Shown here: positions 9,301-17,800 of the stretch, piece after piece
Position numbering within the stretch: position 1 is the stretch's first letter
How the letters are laid out: each line of letters opens with the position of its first letter
Assembly (NCBI GenBank): GCA_902634485.1
Contig: CACPKA010000003.1
Span: 1 to 64,000, forward strand
Reading direction: 5' to 3'
DNA length: 64,000 bases
From: an uncultured Pelagibacteraceae bacterium
GTDB lineage: Bacteria; Pseudomonadota; Alphaproteobacteria; Pelagibacterales; Pelagibacteraceae
The notes under the pieces: generated by a model
Told to the model about the DNA's origin: nothing
Database searches by the model: none
The model's input: only the letters and a program-made list of their open reading frames with translations
Translations under genes and position numbers: made by a program

Positions 9301-9393
9301 GCAAAAGAGCAATTAATTCCTTCAAAATATGCAAAAGATGCTATAAAAAAATATAATATCAATACTGAAAAACCAATACCAATAAAATTATAA
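6337..9393 (+). CDS. aceE: Pyruvate dehydrogenase E1 (homodimeric AceE type) with fused N-terminal lipoyl domain
   Basis: The enzyme decarboxylates pyruvate with thiamine diphosphate and hands the acetyl group to a lipoyl arm. Here the 1018-residue chain starts with a complete lipoyl domain (residues about 1-77). Its lipoylation site is Lys42 in ESDKSSVEV. A 65-residue charged, low-complexity linker follows. The AceE body begins near residue 145 (DPIETKEWMES) and includes GGHIGTFASAATLYDVG, QGHSAPGMYARAFLEGR, the thiamine-diphosphate/Mg motif GDGETDEPES (about residue 358) with NCNLQRLDGPV, and the C-terminal transketolase-like parts. Standard AceE is about 890 residues with no lipoyl domain. 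The E2 gene starts 3 bases later and lacks a lipoyl domain, so this domain appears to have moved from E2 to E1. No E3 gene is nearby. Confidence 0.95.
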   Translation: MENKLLVPDIGDFEKVEIIEILVKVGDKIKKNDSIVTLESDKSSVEVPSNLEGVVESVNVKIGDKVSKDDLLVTLKNIASSKETKIKTEEKIPPVTEKIIQEAENTLISKQDTQSNQTTKKNIENNEKIEVASNKADIDPIETKEWMESLSAVLHKDGKSRAQFIIKQLIEHSYKEGSDLILSRNTPYINTIPPEEEVKSPGDQNIERKIRALIRWNSAAMVVRANKKNPELGGHIGTFASAATLYDVGMNHFWRAKNNKFGGDLIYFQGHSAPGMYARAFLEGRITAKQLDFFRQEVNPGGLSSYPHPWLMPKFWQFPTVSMGLGPIMSIYQARFTKYLINRGLIKDEGRKIWCHLGDGETDEPESLGAIGLAARENLDNLIFVVNCNLQRLDGPVRGNGKIIQELEGIFRGSGWNVIKVIWGSYWDPLIAKDKTGLLIKRMNEAVDGEYQAFKAKGGAFVREKFFGKYPELLNLVSQMDDKDIWKLNRGGHDPHKVYAAYHSAMQNKGSPTVILAKTIKGYGMGKSGESINTTHQQKKLDEKDLLYYRDRFDVPLTDQQVRNVEYYKPPENSPEIKYLKECRLKLGGNLPERSSFAKPIKTPPEDIFKAMKESTGSKELSTTMVLVRLLTSLLRDKNVAPKLVPIIPDEARTFGMEGFFQKIGIYAHEGQKYEPVDSEQLSSYREDIKGQVLEEGLTEAGAMSSWIAAGTSYSNHDISMIPIYLFYSMFGFQRTGDFAWAAGDNQTRGFLIGATAGRTTLAGEGLQHADGHSHILSSVIPNCKSYDPTFSYELATIFREGLRRMHEKQENIFYYITTMNENYPHPAMPKDKSTEEGILKGMYLFKENNKYKKTKVQLLGSGTILREMISAAEILQKDYQIDSDIWSVTSFNELRKEALEVERYNLLHPELKPKKTYIEACLSSTEGPIIAASDYIRLNSDQIRPFISKSFYSFGTDGYGRSDTRKNLRKFFEVDKEHIVAYSLSVLAKEQLIPSKYAKDAIKKYNINTEKPIPIKL

Positions 9394-9396
9394 ATA

Positions 9397-10317
9397 ATGG
9401 AAAAAGATAAAAAAATATATACTACACCAAAGGTTAGAAAATTTGCAAGAGACCTAGGTGCAAATGTAAGTTTAATTAGTGGATCTGAGAGAAAGGGTAG
9501 AATAACCGAAGAGGATGTTAAAAAATTTATAAACAATCAATTAAACTATCAAAAAAAAGAACGAAGTGAAAAAACCGACAAAATTAAAAACCAATATAAT
9601 CATTCTGATTTTGGCAAAGTTGAAATTAAAGAAGTTCCAAGAATAAAAAAAATTGCAGCACCGCATTTAGTAAATGCTTGGAAAAACATTCCTCACGTAA
9701 CGCATCATGATGAAGCTGATATTACTGAGATGGAGGAATTTAGAACAACTTTAACAGACTCATTTACAGGGGAGAAAAAAAAAATAACACCATTAGCTTT
9801 TATTATAAAAGCGCTAGTTTATTCATTAAAAAAATTTCCTACATTCAACTCTTCAATTGAAGATATTGAAAATGGAAAAATGACAATTAAAAAATACTAT
9901 CATATAGGTATTGCGGTTGATACTCCTCATGGATTAATGGTGCCTAAGTTGAGAAATTCAAATAATAAAAATATAGGCCTTATTAACAAGGAGTTAAAAG
10001 AAATTAGTGATAAATGCCGAAATTTAAAAATAGACAAAAAAGAATTTTTTGGAGGGTCAATGACGATAACAAGTTTAGGAAGTATTGGAGGTTCTTTTTT
10101 TACTCCAATTATAAATTATCCAGAAGTTGCTATTTTAGGCATTGGAAAATCTTCAAAAAAAAATGTTTATTTTGAAAATAAATTTCAATCACGAATAATG
10201 CTACCTTTATCTTTATCTTATGATCACAGAATTATAGATGGTGCTGAAGCAGCTAGATTTTGTAATGATTTAAAAGAAAATCTTGGTAAAGATTTTGCAT
10301 ATAAACTGGCAGTTTAA
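9397..10317 (+). CDS. aceF: Pyruvate dehydrogenase E2 (dihydrolipoamide acetyltransferase) without lipoyl domain
   Basis: This is a 306-residue E2 core. Residues about 8-45 (TTPKVRKFARDLGANV then RKGRITEEDVKKFI) form the peripheral subunit-binding domain that docks E1 or E3. From about 75 to 306 runs the catalytic acetyltransferase domain, with the active-site His277 and Asp281 in SYDHRIIDGAEAARF. E2 proteins normally begin with one to three lipoyl domains of about 80 residues each; this one begins directly at the binding domain. The gene starts 3 bases after aceE, whose product carries the only lipoyl domain in the pair. The ATG at 9397 is the only sensible start, since the stop of aceE precedes it. 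The core probably receives acetyl groups from the arm on E1. Confidence 0.92.
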   Translation: MEKDKKIYTTPKVRKFARDLGANVSLISGSERKGRITEEDVKKFINNQLNYQKKERSEKTDKIKNQYNHSDFGKVEIKEVPRIKKIAAPHLVNAWKNIPHVTHHDEADITEMEEFRTTLTDSFTGEKKKITPLAFIIKALVYSLKKFPTFNSSIEDIENGKMTIKKYYHIGIAVDTPHGLMVPKLRNSNNKNIGLINKELKEISDKCRNLKIDKKEFFGGSMTITSLGSIGGSFFTPIINYPEVAILGIGKSSKKNVYFENKFQSRIMLPLSLSYDHRIIDGAEAARFCNDLKENLGKDFAYKLAV

Positions 10318-10320
10318 AAA

Positions 10321-11220
10321 ATGACTAAATCAATGTCTATATTCTGCGCTCTTTTTTGCACTTTTATTTGGGGAACTACCTTTATAGCTCAAGATACTGG
10401 TATGGATAAAATTGGACCTTTAACATTTAATGCAACAAGGTTTTTTGTTGGTTTTTTATCAATTATACCTTTTGCTCTTTTAATAGAAAAAAAAAAAATA
10501 TCTGAGGAAATAAATAATAATAAAAAATTATTTTTTAAACTACTTTTTTGGGTAGGTTTATTTTTATTTTTAGGAACTTATCTTCAACAAGCTGCTTTAC
10601 TTTATACTGATGTAGCAAATGCAGCATTTTTTACAGTTTTTTATGTCCCGATGGTACCTATAATTCTTTTTTTCATTTATTCTAAATCTGTGCATTGGAG
10701 TATTTGGCCATCTGTATTATGTTGTTTATTTGGAGTTTATTTATTAAGTGATTTTTCAGACGCTACAATTAGACTGGGAGATGGATTAGTAATTTTATGT
10801 GCACTATTCTGGGCTTTACACATAATTTTTATTGGTAATTTTATTAAATATTTTAATTTGCCATTGTTTTTTGGTGCACTTCAAGCATTAGTAGTTTCTG
10901 GGCTTTCTTTTATTTTTGCAATTTTTTTTGAAACAATAACTATTCCAAATATATTAAATGAATCAATCTCAATAATTTATGCAGGAGTTCTATCAGGTGG
11001 CATAGCATTTACTTTACAAATTTATGCACAAAAAAATATTTCTCCAGCTCCAGCAGGAATTATATTTTCTTTAGAAGGTGTTTTTGCAACGATTGCAGCT
11101 TGGGTAATTTTAAATCAAATTCTAGATTTAGATAATATTATTGGATGTTTTTTAATTCTTTGTGGAGTTTTATTTTCTCAATTATTACCTTTGTATGATT
11201 CTAGATTAAAAAATATTTAA
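10321..11220 (+). CDS. EamA/DMT-family transporter
   Basis: A 299-residue membrane protein with about ten hydrophobic helices in two similar halves. The opening is typical of EamA (WGTTFIAQDTGMDKIGPLTFNATRF), and the second half carries ISPAPAGIIFSLEGVFATIAAWVILNQ. The family exports amino acids, metabolites or drugs across the inner membrane; the substrate is unknown. The ATG is 3 bases after the E2 stop, so it is probably the last gene of the aceE operon, a linkage with no obvious functional sense. It converges on the minus-strand glycan island. Confidence 0.85.
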   Translation: MTKSMSIFCALFCTFIWGTTFIAQDTGMDKIGPLTFNATRFFVGFLSIIPFALLIEKKKISEEINNNKKLFFKLLFWVGLFLFLGTYLQQAALLYTDVANAAFFTVFYVPMVPIILFFIYSKSVHWSIWPSVLCCLFGVYLLSDFSDATIRLGDGLVILCALFWALHIIFIGNFIKYFNLPLFFGALQALVVSGLSFIFAIFFETITIPNILNESISIIYAGVLSGGIAFTLQIYAQKNISPAPAGIIFSLEGVFATIAAWVILNQILDLDNIIGCFLILCGVLFSQLLPLYDSRLKNI

Positions 11221-11245
11221 TTAAAAATTAAGTCGATATATAATT

Positions 11246-12049
11246 CTAAGTATTTATATATATTAGCTGGCCACTTTGAGTCTGGTATGTTTTGCTTAAA
11301 TTTAATCCGAATTCATTAACTGCAATTTTACATCCTTCCTGATTTATAAAATTATAATCGTCGATTAATATGATTGCCATTTTTTCTAGTCTTGGAAATA
11401 TAAATTCTAGTGCATCGTATGTAGATTGGTACAAATCGAAGTCTATATAAACAAAGGAGTATTTTCTATCTGAAATTATTTGCAAGTCACTCTCATTAAT
11501 TGCTTTAGGAAAATGGCATTTTATAAGATTAATATCAATTTTTTTTGAAGTAGTAATATTATTTAAATTTTCAGTTAATTGATCCATTGAAAAATTTGAA
11601 AATCTAGTTCGATTATTAAAAGCAACATCTTTTCCTTGGTAATTTTTATCAAAATCTGAAGTTGAATACTTTTTTATTTCGTCTGCGTAATATCCAAAGC
11701 TATCAATACCAAATATTTTTGAGTTTTTTTTACAAAATTTACATATTGTGGTTAAAGATGAACCCATACTAACACCAAATTCAATAATATTAGTTTCTTT
11801 ATTTTCGAAAATTTGATTATGAAAATTTATTAGCTGATAAATAGTAAAATTTCTTTCTTTATCTAAAGATGAATTTTTTTTGATACTACTCCAATTCTCT
11901 AGAAATTCATTTGGATAATTTATTTCAACTCCAAGAAAATATTTTCTACAAAACCAATAAACGCTTGATAAAAAGACCACTATTTTCATTTGCTGTGTTT
12001 CAGTAAATATTTTAGAAACTTTAGATCTAATTGTCTTAAATTTAATCAT
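11246..12049 (-). CDS. TylF/MycF-like SAM-dependent methyltransferase
   Basis: A 267-residue class I methyltransferase. The SAM motif is IIEFGVSMGSSLTTI (about residues 88-102). The segment FVYIDFDLYQSTYDALEFIFPRL followed by ILIDDYNF and GCKIAVNEF is typical of TylF/MycF-type macrocin O-methyltransferase relatives, in which acidic residues bind Mg and the sugar. It is the last gene of the minus-strand glycan set, and its ATG overlaps the stop of the phosphodiesterase-like gene (ATGA). It probably methylates a sugar hydroxyl of a surface glycan. The target is an inference from the neighbours. Confidence 0.72.
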   Translation of the reverse strand: MIKFKTIRSKVSKIFTETQQMKIVVFLSSVYWFCRKYFLGVEINYPNEFLENWSSIKKNSSLDKERNFTIYQLINFHNQIFENKETNIIEFGVSMGSSLTTICKFCKKNSKIFGIDSFGYYADEIKKYSTSDFDKNYQGKDVAFNNRTRFSNFSMDQLTENLNNITTSKKIDINLIKCHFPKAINESDLQIISDRKYSFVYIDFDLYQSTYDALEFIFPRLEKMAIILIDDYNFINQEGCKIAVNEFGLNLSKTYQTQSGQLIYINT

Positions 12050-12654
12050 TTAAATTTATATAGTTTTTTCCACAATATAATGGATTCATTTTTACAGCAA
12101 ACAGCATCTACTTTTATATCATTCTTGTTAAGATAATCTATATATTTAATTATATTTTTTTTTCCTTTGTTTAATAGTTCTGGTGAAACAATACAAATTT
12201 TTTTTTTATGTTTTTTAAAATAAATAATTTCTTTTTTTGTTAAATATTTATTTTTAAAAAAATCATACCAAATCCATTTAATTTTTCTAAAGTATTTTTT
12301 CTTTAAATCAAATTTTTCATAAATGGAAAATCTTAATATTATTTTTTCTCCTAAATCTTTTTTTATTAAATAATCTATTTCTGAAAAATGGAGATCAAGG
12401 AAAAAAAAATTTTTTTTTCTTTTAATTAATTTTAAAATATCTTTAATTATTCCATAAGATTTTATATTTAATATAGTAAACTTATTATCCAAATATTTAA
12501 TAAATTTCTTGAATTTTTCAGAATTTTTATAAGGATCATGAGAAAGAATTATATCGTTTTCAAAATCTCTTACATCGGTTTCAATTCCTTCATCAATTTT
12601 AATTTTTTTTAAATCTACTAAATTATTTATTCTATGATTTATAAATAATGGCAT
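12046..12654 (-). CDS. Small glycerophosphodiester phosphodiesterase-like protein
   Basis: This 202-residue protein carries the three N-terminal catalytic signatures of the GDPD TIM-barrel family in order: NHR near residue 6, GIETDV (the ExD metal site) near residue 25, and SHDP near residue 39. The LDLH segment at about residue 97 may stand for the usual LEIK strand. It is shorter than most GDPD enzymes (about 240-260). It overlaps the GT2 gene upstream by 16 bases and the methyltransferase downstream by 4, so it is clearly part of the glycan operon. It may cut or process a phosphodiester in a surface polymer. The family call is moderately sure; the role is inference. Confidence 0.55.
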   Translation of the reverse strand: MPLFINHRINNLVDLKKIKIDEGIETDVRDFENDIILSHDPYKNSEKFKKFIKYLDNKFTILNIKSYGIIKDILKLIKRKKNFFFLDLHFSEIDYLIKKDLGEKIILRFSIYEKFDLKKKYFRKIKWIWYDFFKNKYLTKKEIIYFKKHKKKICIVSPELLNKGKKNIIKYIDYLNKNDIKVDAVCCKNESIILWKKLYKFK

Positions 12655-13364
12655 AATTTTATTTGAATCGCTCTTTTTATAAAAAGTCCAGCAAGTTTAA
12701 ATTTAGAAAAAAAACTTTTATTCCACGAAGAACTTCCATGTATTCTTTCTAATTGTTCTACATTAATTCTTATCGATTTTGAATCAGTACCACATGTTTT
12801 ATTATATGCAAACATATCTAATGATAAATCTTTTGGAATTTTTTTCCAAGTTTTAAACTCCATTCTATTAAAAAAAAATGGTTGAGCATTTATTTCACTT
12901 AAATTATTGTTTAATATAATTGAGCAAATTATACTCATAAAGTTACTAACTACTTTTTTTGATAAAGTTCTATTAATTCTTTTTCCTTTAATATGAAATT
13001 TTTTCTCTCTTTCAAATATTTTTGGATTTTTATGAATTATTTTAATTACTTTTAATAAATCAGATAATTTGTATTCTAAATCACCATGAGTCCAACCAAT
13101 TATTTTTGTATGAGTATTTTTTAAACCTTGAATTATCCCATTACCCCATCCTTTATTATATTTCAAATTTATATACTTAATATTAGAAATTTTTTTTTTT
13201 GAAAATTTTTTTATTATATTTTTTGAATTATCTACTGAACCATTATTAACAATTATAAAAAAAATATATTTATTTAATTTATGTTTTTTTATATCTAGGA
13301 TTAATTTTGGGATATTTTTTTCTTCATTGTAGCAAGAAATAACGCAAGAAATCTTAGGTTTCAT
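12639..13364 (-). CDS. Family 2 glycosyltransferase
   Basis: A 241-residue GT-A fold enzyme opening with SCVISCYNEEKNIPKLI and VNNGSVDNS, the nucleotide-sugar-binding start of GT2. Further motifs are NKGWGNGIIQGL and GWTHGDLEY, where the DxD-like acidic pair would sit. It ends with AGLFIKRAIQIK, a probable membrane-associated basic helix. Such enzymes move a sugar from NDP-sugar to a lipid or glycan acceptor at the inner membrane. It sits one base downstream of the tandem nucleotidyltransferase gene and overlaps the GDPD-like gene, so it is in one operon with both. Confidence 0.8.
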   Translation of the reverse strand: MKPKISCVISCYNEEKNIPKLILDIKKHKLNKYIFFIIVNNGSVDNSKNIIKKFSKKKISNIKYINLKYNKGWGNGIIQGLKNTHTKIIGWTHGDLEYKLSDLLKVIKIIHKNPKIFEREKKFHIKGKRINRTLSKKVVSNFMSIICSIILNNNLSEINAQPFFFNRMEFKTWKKIPKDLSLDMFAYNKTCGTDSKSIRINVEQLERIHGSSSWNKSFFSKFKLAGLFIKRAIQIKLCHYL

Positions 13365-13365
13365 A

Positions 13366-14841
13366 TTAGTTAAAATAATCTTTCCAGAATATAAAATCTT
13401 TAATTAATGATGGAGTTCCAAAATTTATATAATTTTCGTCTTCTATAACATTTATTTTAAAACCTAAGTTTTTTCCGTGTTTTAAAAGATTATCAATATA
13501 TAACTCTTTGCTATTGAAATTTTTTAAAGATCTATTGAAGCATTTATTATAAATTATTTTATTTTTAAAATAAAAATTTCCAGTTAGAATTTTTAGATTT
13601 TTCATTGGTTTTTTTTTTACAAAAATATCTTTTAAATTATTATTATAGCTATCAACCCATGTGTATGCTCTATCAGGCAATTCAGTAAATGATTTTGATG
13701 ATACAAAAATAATTATATCAGATGTTTTTTTTAAAATTAAAAATTTTTTGATATTAAATGTAGAAAAAACATCACAAGAGTTAATAAAAAAAGATTTTTT
13801 ATGGTCAAATTTTTTTAAAATTTCAAAAATTGTGAAAGCTTGTCCTTTTGTTTTTTTATTTAAAAAATGTAATTTAAATTTTCTTTTATTTAAATACTTA
13901 GTGTATTTATTTTTTTTTAATAAAATAATATTTTTTTTTTTATTAGGCAAAAATAAATTTATATAGTCAATTGTTTTTAAATTTTGATTATTTATTTTGT
14001 ATAAAAACTTAGGTTCATAAATTTTTTCTTTTCTAAATCTTTCACCTTTTCCTGCAGCCGGTATTAAATATTTGTCAGCAATTTTTGCTTTACTAATTTT
14101 TTTAATAAAATATTTTTTGTTATTAAAAAAAATTTGCCAATTTCTATACTCTTCCAAATAATCAGGATTTCCAACATGTATAAAACTATCTACTGTTTTA
14201 ATCTTTGAATTTTTTATAAAATTAAATGCTTCTGAAGGAAAATATTCCGAATTAGTTGAAATTTTTTTTTTTTTAATAATTTTAAAACTATCTAACATTG
14301 TATTAAAATTTTTATAAAAAAATAATCCTATTGATAATGGTTCATTTTGCCAGCTATTTGTGAAACTTTCTTTTTCCTTAATCTTTATTAAATTATTTTT
14401 TTTATCTGCTTTACAAAACGCATAATTATTATTATTTTTTGTAAAAGGATGCCAACCTTTGAAGCAGTAAACTTTATTATTTTTTAACTCTATATTTCTA
14501 AAATCCCATTTCCATGTAATATCACAATAAGAAAAAAATATATTTTCTAAATTATTAAATTGTTTAGAAGCCCTTAATAATGTTTCTACTGGGCCTAATT
14601 TATGATGCTTTATGGTTATTACTGTAGAATTGGAAATTTTTTTTAATAACTTAATATAATTCTTTTTAATTAGGTTATTTACAATGAAATATTTTCTAGT
14701 TGAAATAGGAAATTTTTTACAAATATTTGTTATCATATTATCAAATTTATTTATTTTTAAAAAAGGTTTATATGTTTTGTAACCAGCTTTATAAAACCGG
14801 CTTCCATAACCAGCGAGTGGAACTATTAAATTTAATTTCAT
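13366..14841 (-). CDS. Tandem sugar-nucleotidyltransferase-like protein (two NTP-transferase domains)
   Basis: The 491-residue chain contains two copies of a nucleotidyltransferase fold. Copy one starts LIVPLAGYGSRF..KTYKPFLKI (residues 4-30). Copy two starts near residue 257 with YLIPAAGKGERF..EPKFLYKI. Both have the GxGxRF..KP/K loop that binds NTP and activates sugar phosphates. Acidic pairs in SYCDITW (copy one) and NSCDVFS (copy two) fit the metal site. This points to a duplicated or fused sugar-1-phosphate or polyol-phosphate nucleotidyltransferase. Its start overlaps the stop of the 1265-residue fusion gene (ATGA), linking activation to the sugar-phosphate enzymes made just before. Whether both halves are active is unknown. 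Confidence 0.7.
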   Translation of the reverse strand: MKLNLIVPLAGYGSRFYKAGYKTYKPFLKINKFDNMITNICKKFPISTRKYFIVNNLIKKNYIKLLKKISNSTVITIKHHKLGPVETLLRASKQFNNLENIFFSYCDITWKWDFRNIELKNNKVYCFKGWHPFTKNNNNYAFCKADKKNNLIKIKEKESFTNSWQNEPLSIGLFFYKNFNTMLDSFKIIKKKKISTNSEYFPSEAFNFIKNSKIKTVDSFIHVGNPDYLEEYRNWQIFFNNKKYFIKKISKAKIADKYLIPAAGKGERFRKEKIYEPKFLYKINNQNLKTIDYINLFLPNKKKNIILLKKNKYTKYLNKRKFKLHFLNKKTKGQAFTIFEILKKFDHKKSFFINSCDVFSTFNIKKFLILKKTSDIIIFVSSKSFTELPDRAYTWVDSYNNNLKDIFVKKKPMKNLKILTGNFYFKNKIIYNKCFNRSLKNFNSKELYIDNLLKHGKNLGFKINVIEDENYINFGTPSLIKDFIFWKDYFN

Positions 14842-17800
14842 TTAATAATACTCAGAACTTTACCTAATTTTCTGGAGATTTCTTTTATTGATCTACCATT
14901 TACTACAGACCATCCAGAGTAATACTTTATATCATATTTTTTTAATGATTTAATTACATCTAGTGTAAGACCACCGTCAATTTCATAATTTATTTTAAAA
15001 TTTTTCTTTTTGAAAAAACTTTGAGTTTTTAAAATGTTTGAAATAATCGAATAATGGAATAATTGCCCTCCATAACCCAAGGGAACACCCATAAAAACAA
15101 TCCAATCAATTTTATATTTTAAAATTAAATTTGATATTTCATCATTAATTTCTTCATTAACCTCTAAAAATATTCCAGGTTTCTTTTTAAGTGATAAAAT
15201 TTTACATATTCCTTTTTCTAAATTTTTATAATTACTAAAGGATCTGCTATGTAAGCCAATATAATCAGCTCCTAAATTAGCGTAATGTTTTATATATTTA
15301 TTTGCTTTTTCTTCTTGATCTAAGTTTGCGACCATCAAATGTAGATGTATTTTGTTTTTATTTGAAATTTTTTTTATATATTTTAATTTTTCTGAAACAT
15401 TTAATACTCTGCTGATTAATTCGCCATCTCCCACATCTAGATGAAAATGGTCTAGTTTTTTTTTCAAAAATATTTTTACTAATTTTTTAAATTTTAAACC
15501 ATAATTAACTTCTATTGGTGAAAATAAAAATTTAGAATTTTTAACACCTTTAAAATATTTAACTTCACTAGAAATTTTTGAATTAGATACTAATTTTGCA
15601 ATATAAGAAGATTGATTAGTGTCTAAATCATAGCTTTTGTATTTAAAATAATTAATATCATTTATTGTAAGTTCTGGAGTTTGAATTAGATTCATTAATG
15701 ACTCGCATTTATTAACTAATGCATTATGAATTTTGTTTTTTTCTAATATATTTATATGCTTTAATTTATCTCTAATAAGATAAAGTTTCTTTTTATCATT
15801 GTCATTTACATCTTTAACCACTTCTTTTAACTGGCTTGGTAAATTTGATACAAAAATTTGAAGAAAGTCACCTGCAACGTTAATTTTATAACAGCCAGCA
15901 GTCGCTTTTTTTAAAACATCTGGATGACTTCGCGAAGTTCCATGTAGGACTGCTGATATAAAATTATATTTTTTGATACTATCTACCCATTCTTTTGAAA
16001 TTTCTGTTTTTACAAAGTTATTTTTATCGTATCCATGATGAACGGTTCCCAAATTACCAATAATTAATTTAGGTCTAGAATTAAAATATTTTATATTTGA
16101 TTTGTTTATTATGTTAAAAAATTCTTTAGCAAAATATTTTATATCAATTATGCTCGGTACATAAACTTTCTTTTTATTTTCAACATAATTTAATTCATTA
16201 GCGCAAAATTCAAAATCATAAATATGATTATTCTTAATATTATTTAGTAGTTCAAATTCTTTTTTTAAAACTTTCAGAATCAATTTTTTTTTATTTTTGT
16301 CAAAATTTTTAATTTTTGGATCTTCAAGTAAAAAAGAGCTATCAAGTGTAAAGTGTGTAATTAAATTTTTTTTTTTAAAACTATTTAAAAATCTATAAAT
16401 TCTATTTTTTGGAAAATCATATCTAAAATCAATGTGATCTAATCCAATCCCAAATAAAAAATCTTTTTTATTTTTTAAAAACAAATTAACGGCAGAATTA
16501 AAAGTATTATCAACAAACTCGCTTGGACCTTTTTTTAATTTTAAGTAGCCCTCAGAAAATTTATTTTTATATTTTTCTTTCTGACCCAAAGCATTAAAAG
16601 ATGATTGAATTACAAGTGGTTTAGAATATTTTTGAGATGTTTCTAAATAGGCTTTAATATCAAGACTTCCTGGTCTAATATCATAAACATTTGCAGCTAA
16701 TATAGATTGATTTTGATTTTTAATATTTATCCAAAAATATAGATCATTTAAAATTGTTGGAGAAATATTAATAAATTGTTCTAAAGTTATATTTGTATTG
16801 ATATCGCATTCTTTCCAAAGAAGTTTTGAATTTAAATTTTCTAAAGGGATGTTTTCTTTTATATAATTAATTGCTGATTTTCTAACTATTCTATGTTTAT
16901 TATTTAATAACGCTAAAATATCATTATAAATTTGTTTTTTACTATTAAATTTATTTTTTGAAAAAAAATAAATTTTTCCATCTAAACATTTGAAATTTTT
17001 AGTTTTATTCTTTACAAAATCTTTCAAAAAATTTCTTTCATTATCAATTAATGAGTCATATTCGATATTACTTTTATCAATTATTTGAGAGTCTGAATTA
17101 TCTTCAACTTCCCATTTTTTAAAGAAATTTCTAAATAATTTACTTGCACTTACATTATTTGATTTAAAGCAAAATAGATAATTATTAATACAAAATACTT
17201 CAGCTCCTAAAAATATTAATATATTTTTAAAAAAATTCCTTTCAGAAAATTTTGCAAATCTATGTATCCAAAATACGTTTTGCGAATAAAATTTATCTTT
17301 AATTTCAGCGGCATTTACAACAAAGTCTTCTTGATTAATTAATATTATTTTATTTGAAAATAAATTTTTAAAAATATTTATAAAAGTATAATCTGTTGGA
17401 ATGTAACAATAAAGTTCATTGTTTTCAGATATTTGAAATTTTTCTATATTTGATTTAATTATAGATGTATTTGAATTTATATTAATTTTTTCCTGACCAA
17501 TATTTCTTTTAATTTCGATTTCCTCCGATCCACCAATCCAATGAAAAATAATTTTTAAATTATTTGAGTTTATATGAACTAAAATATAAACTTTATTTTT
17601 TTCACTACTTAAGGTTAAACCAATAATTATTGGTAGTTTTTTTCTATAAAGGTTATGAAAATTATTTGTATAATTAAAGTTTATAGTTTTATTTTTATTT
17701 TGAGTATTAAACTGCTTAACTAATGAAGAAATATAATTATATAAATCTGTATTTATATTTTCAATAGATACAGTAAAATTATTATTTATATAATTATCTA

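Noticed and set aside
13661..13966. 101-residue plus-strand ORF rich in Phe/Ile
   Set aside because: It lies wholly opposite the tandem nucleotidyltransferase, and its hydrophobicity follows from the poly-A/T composition.
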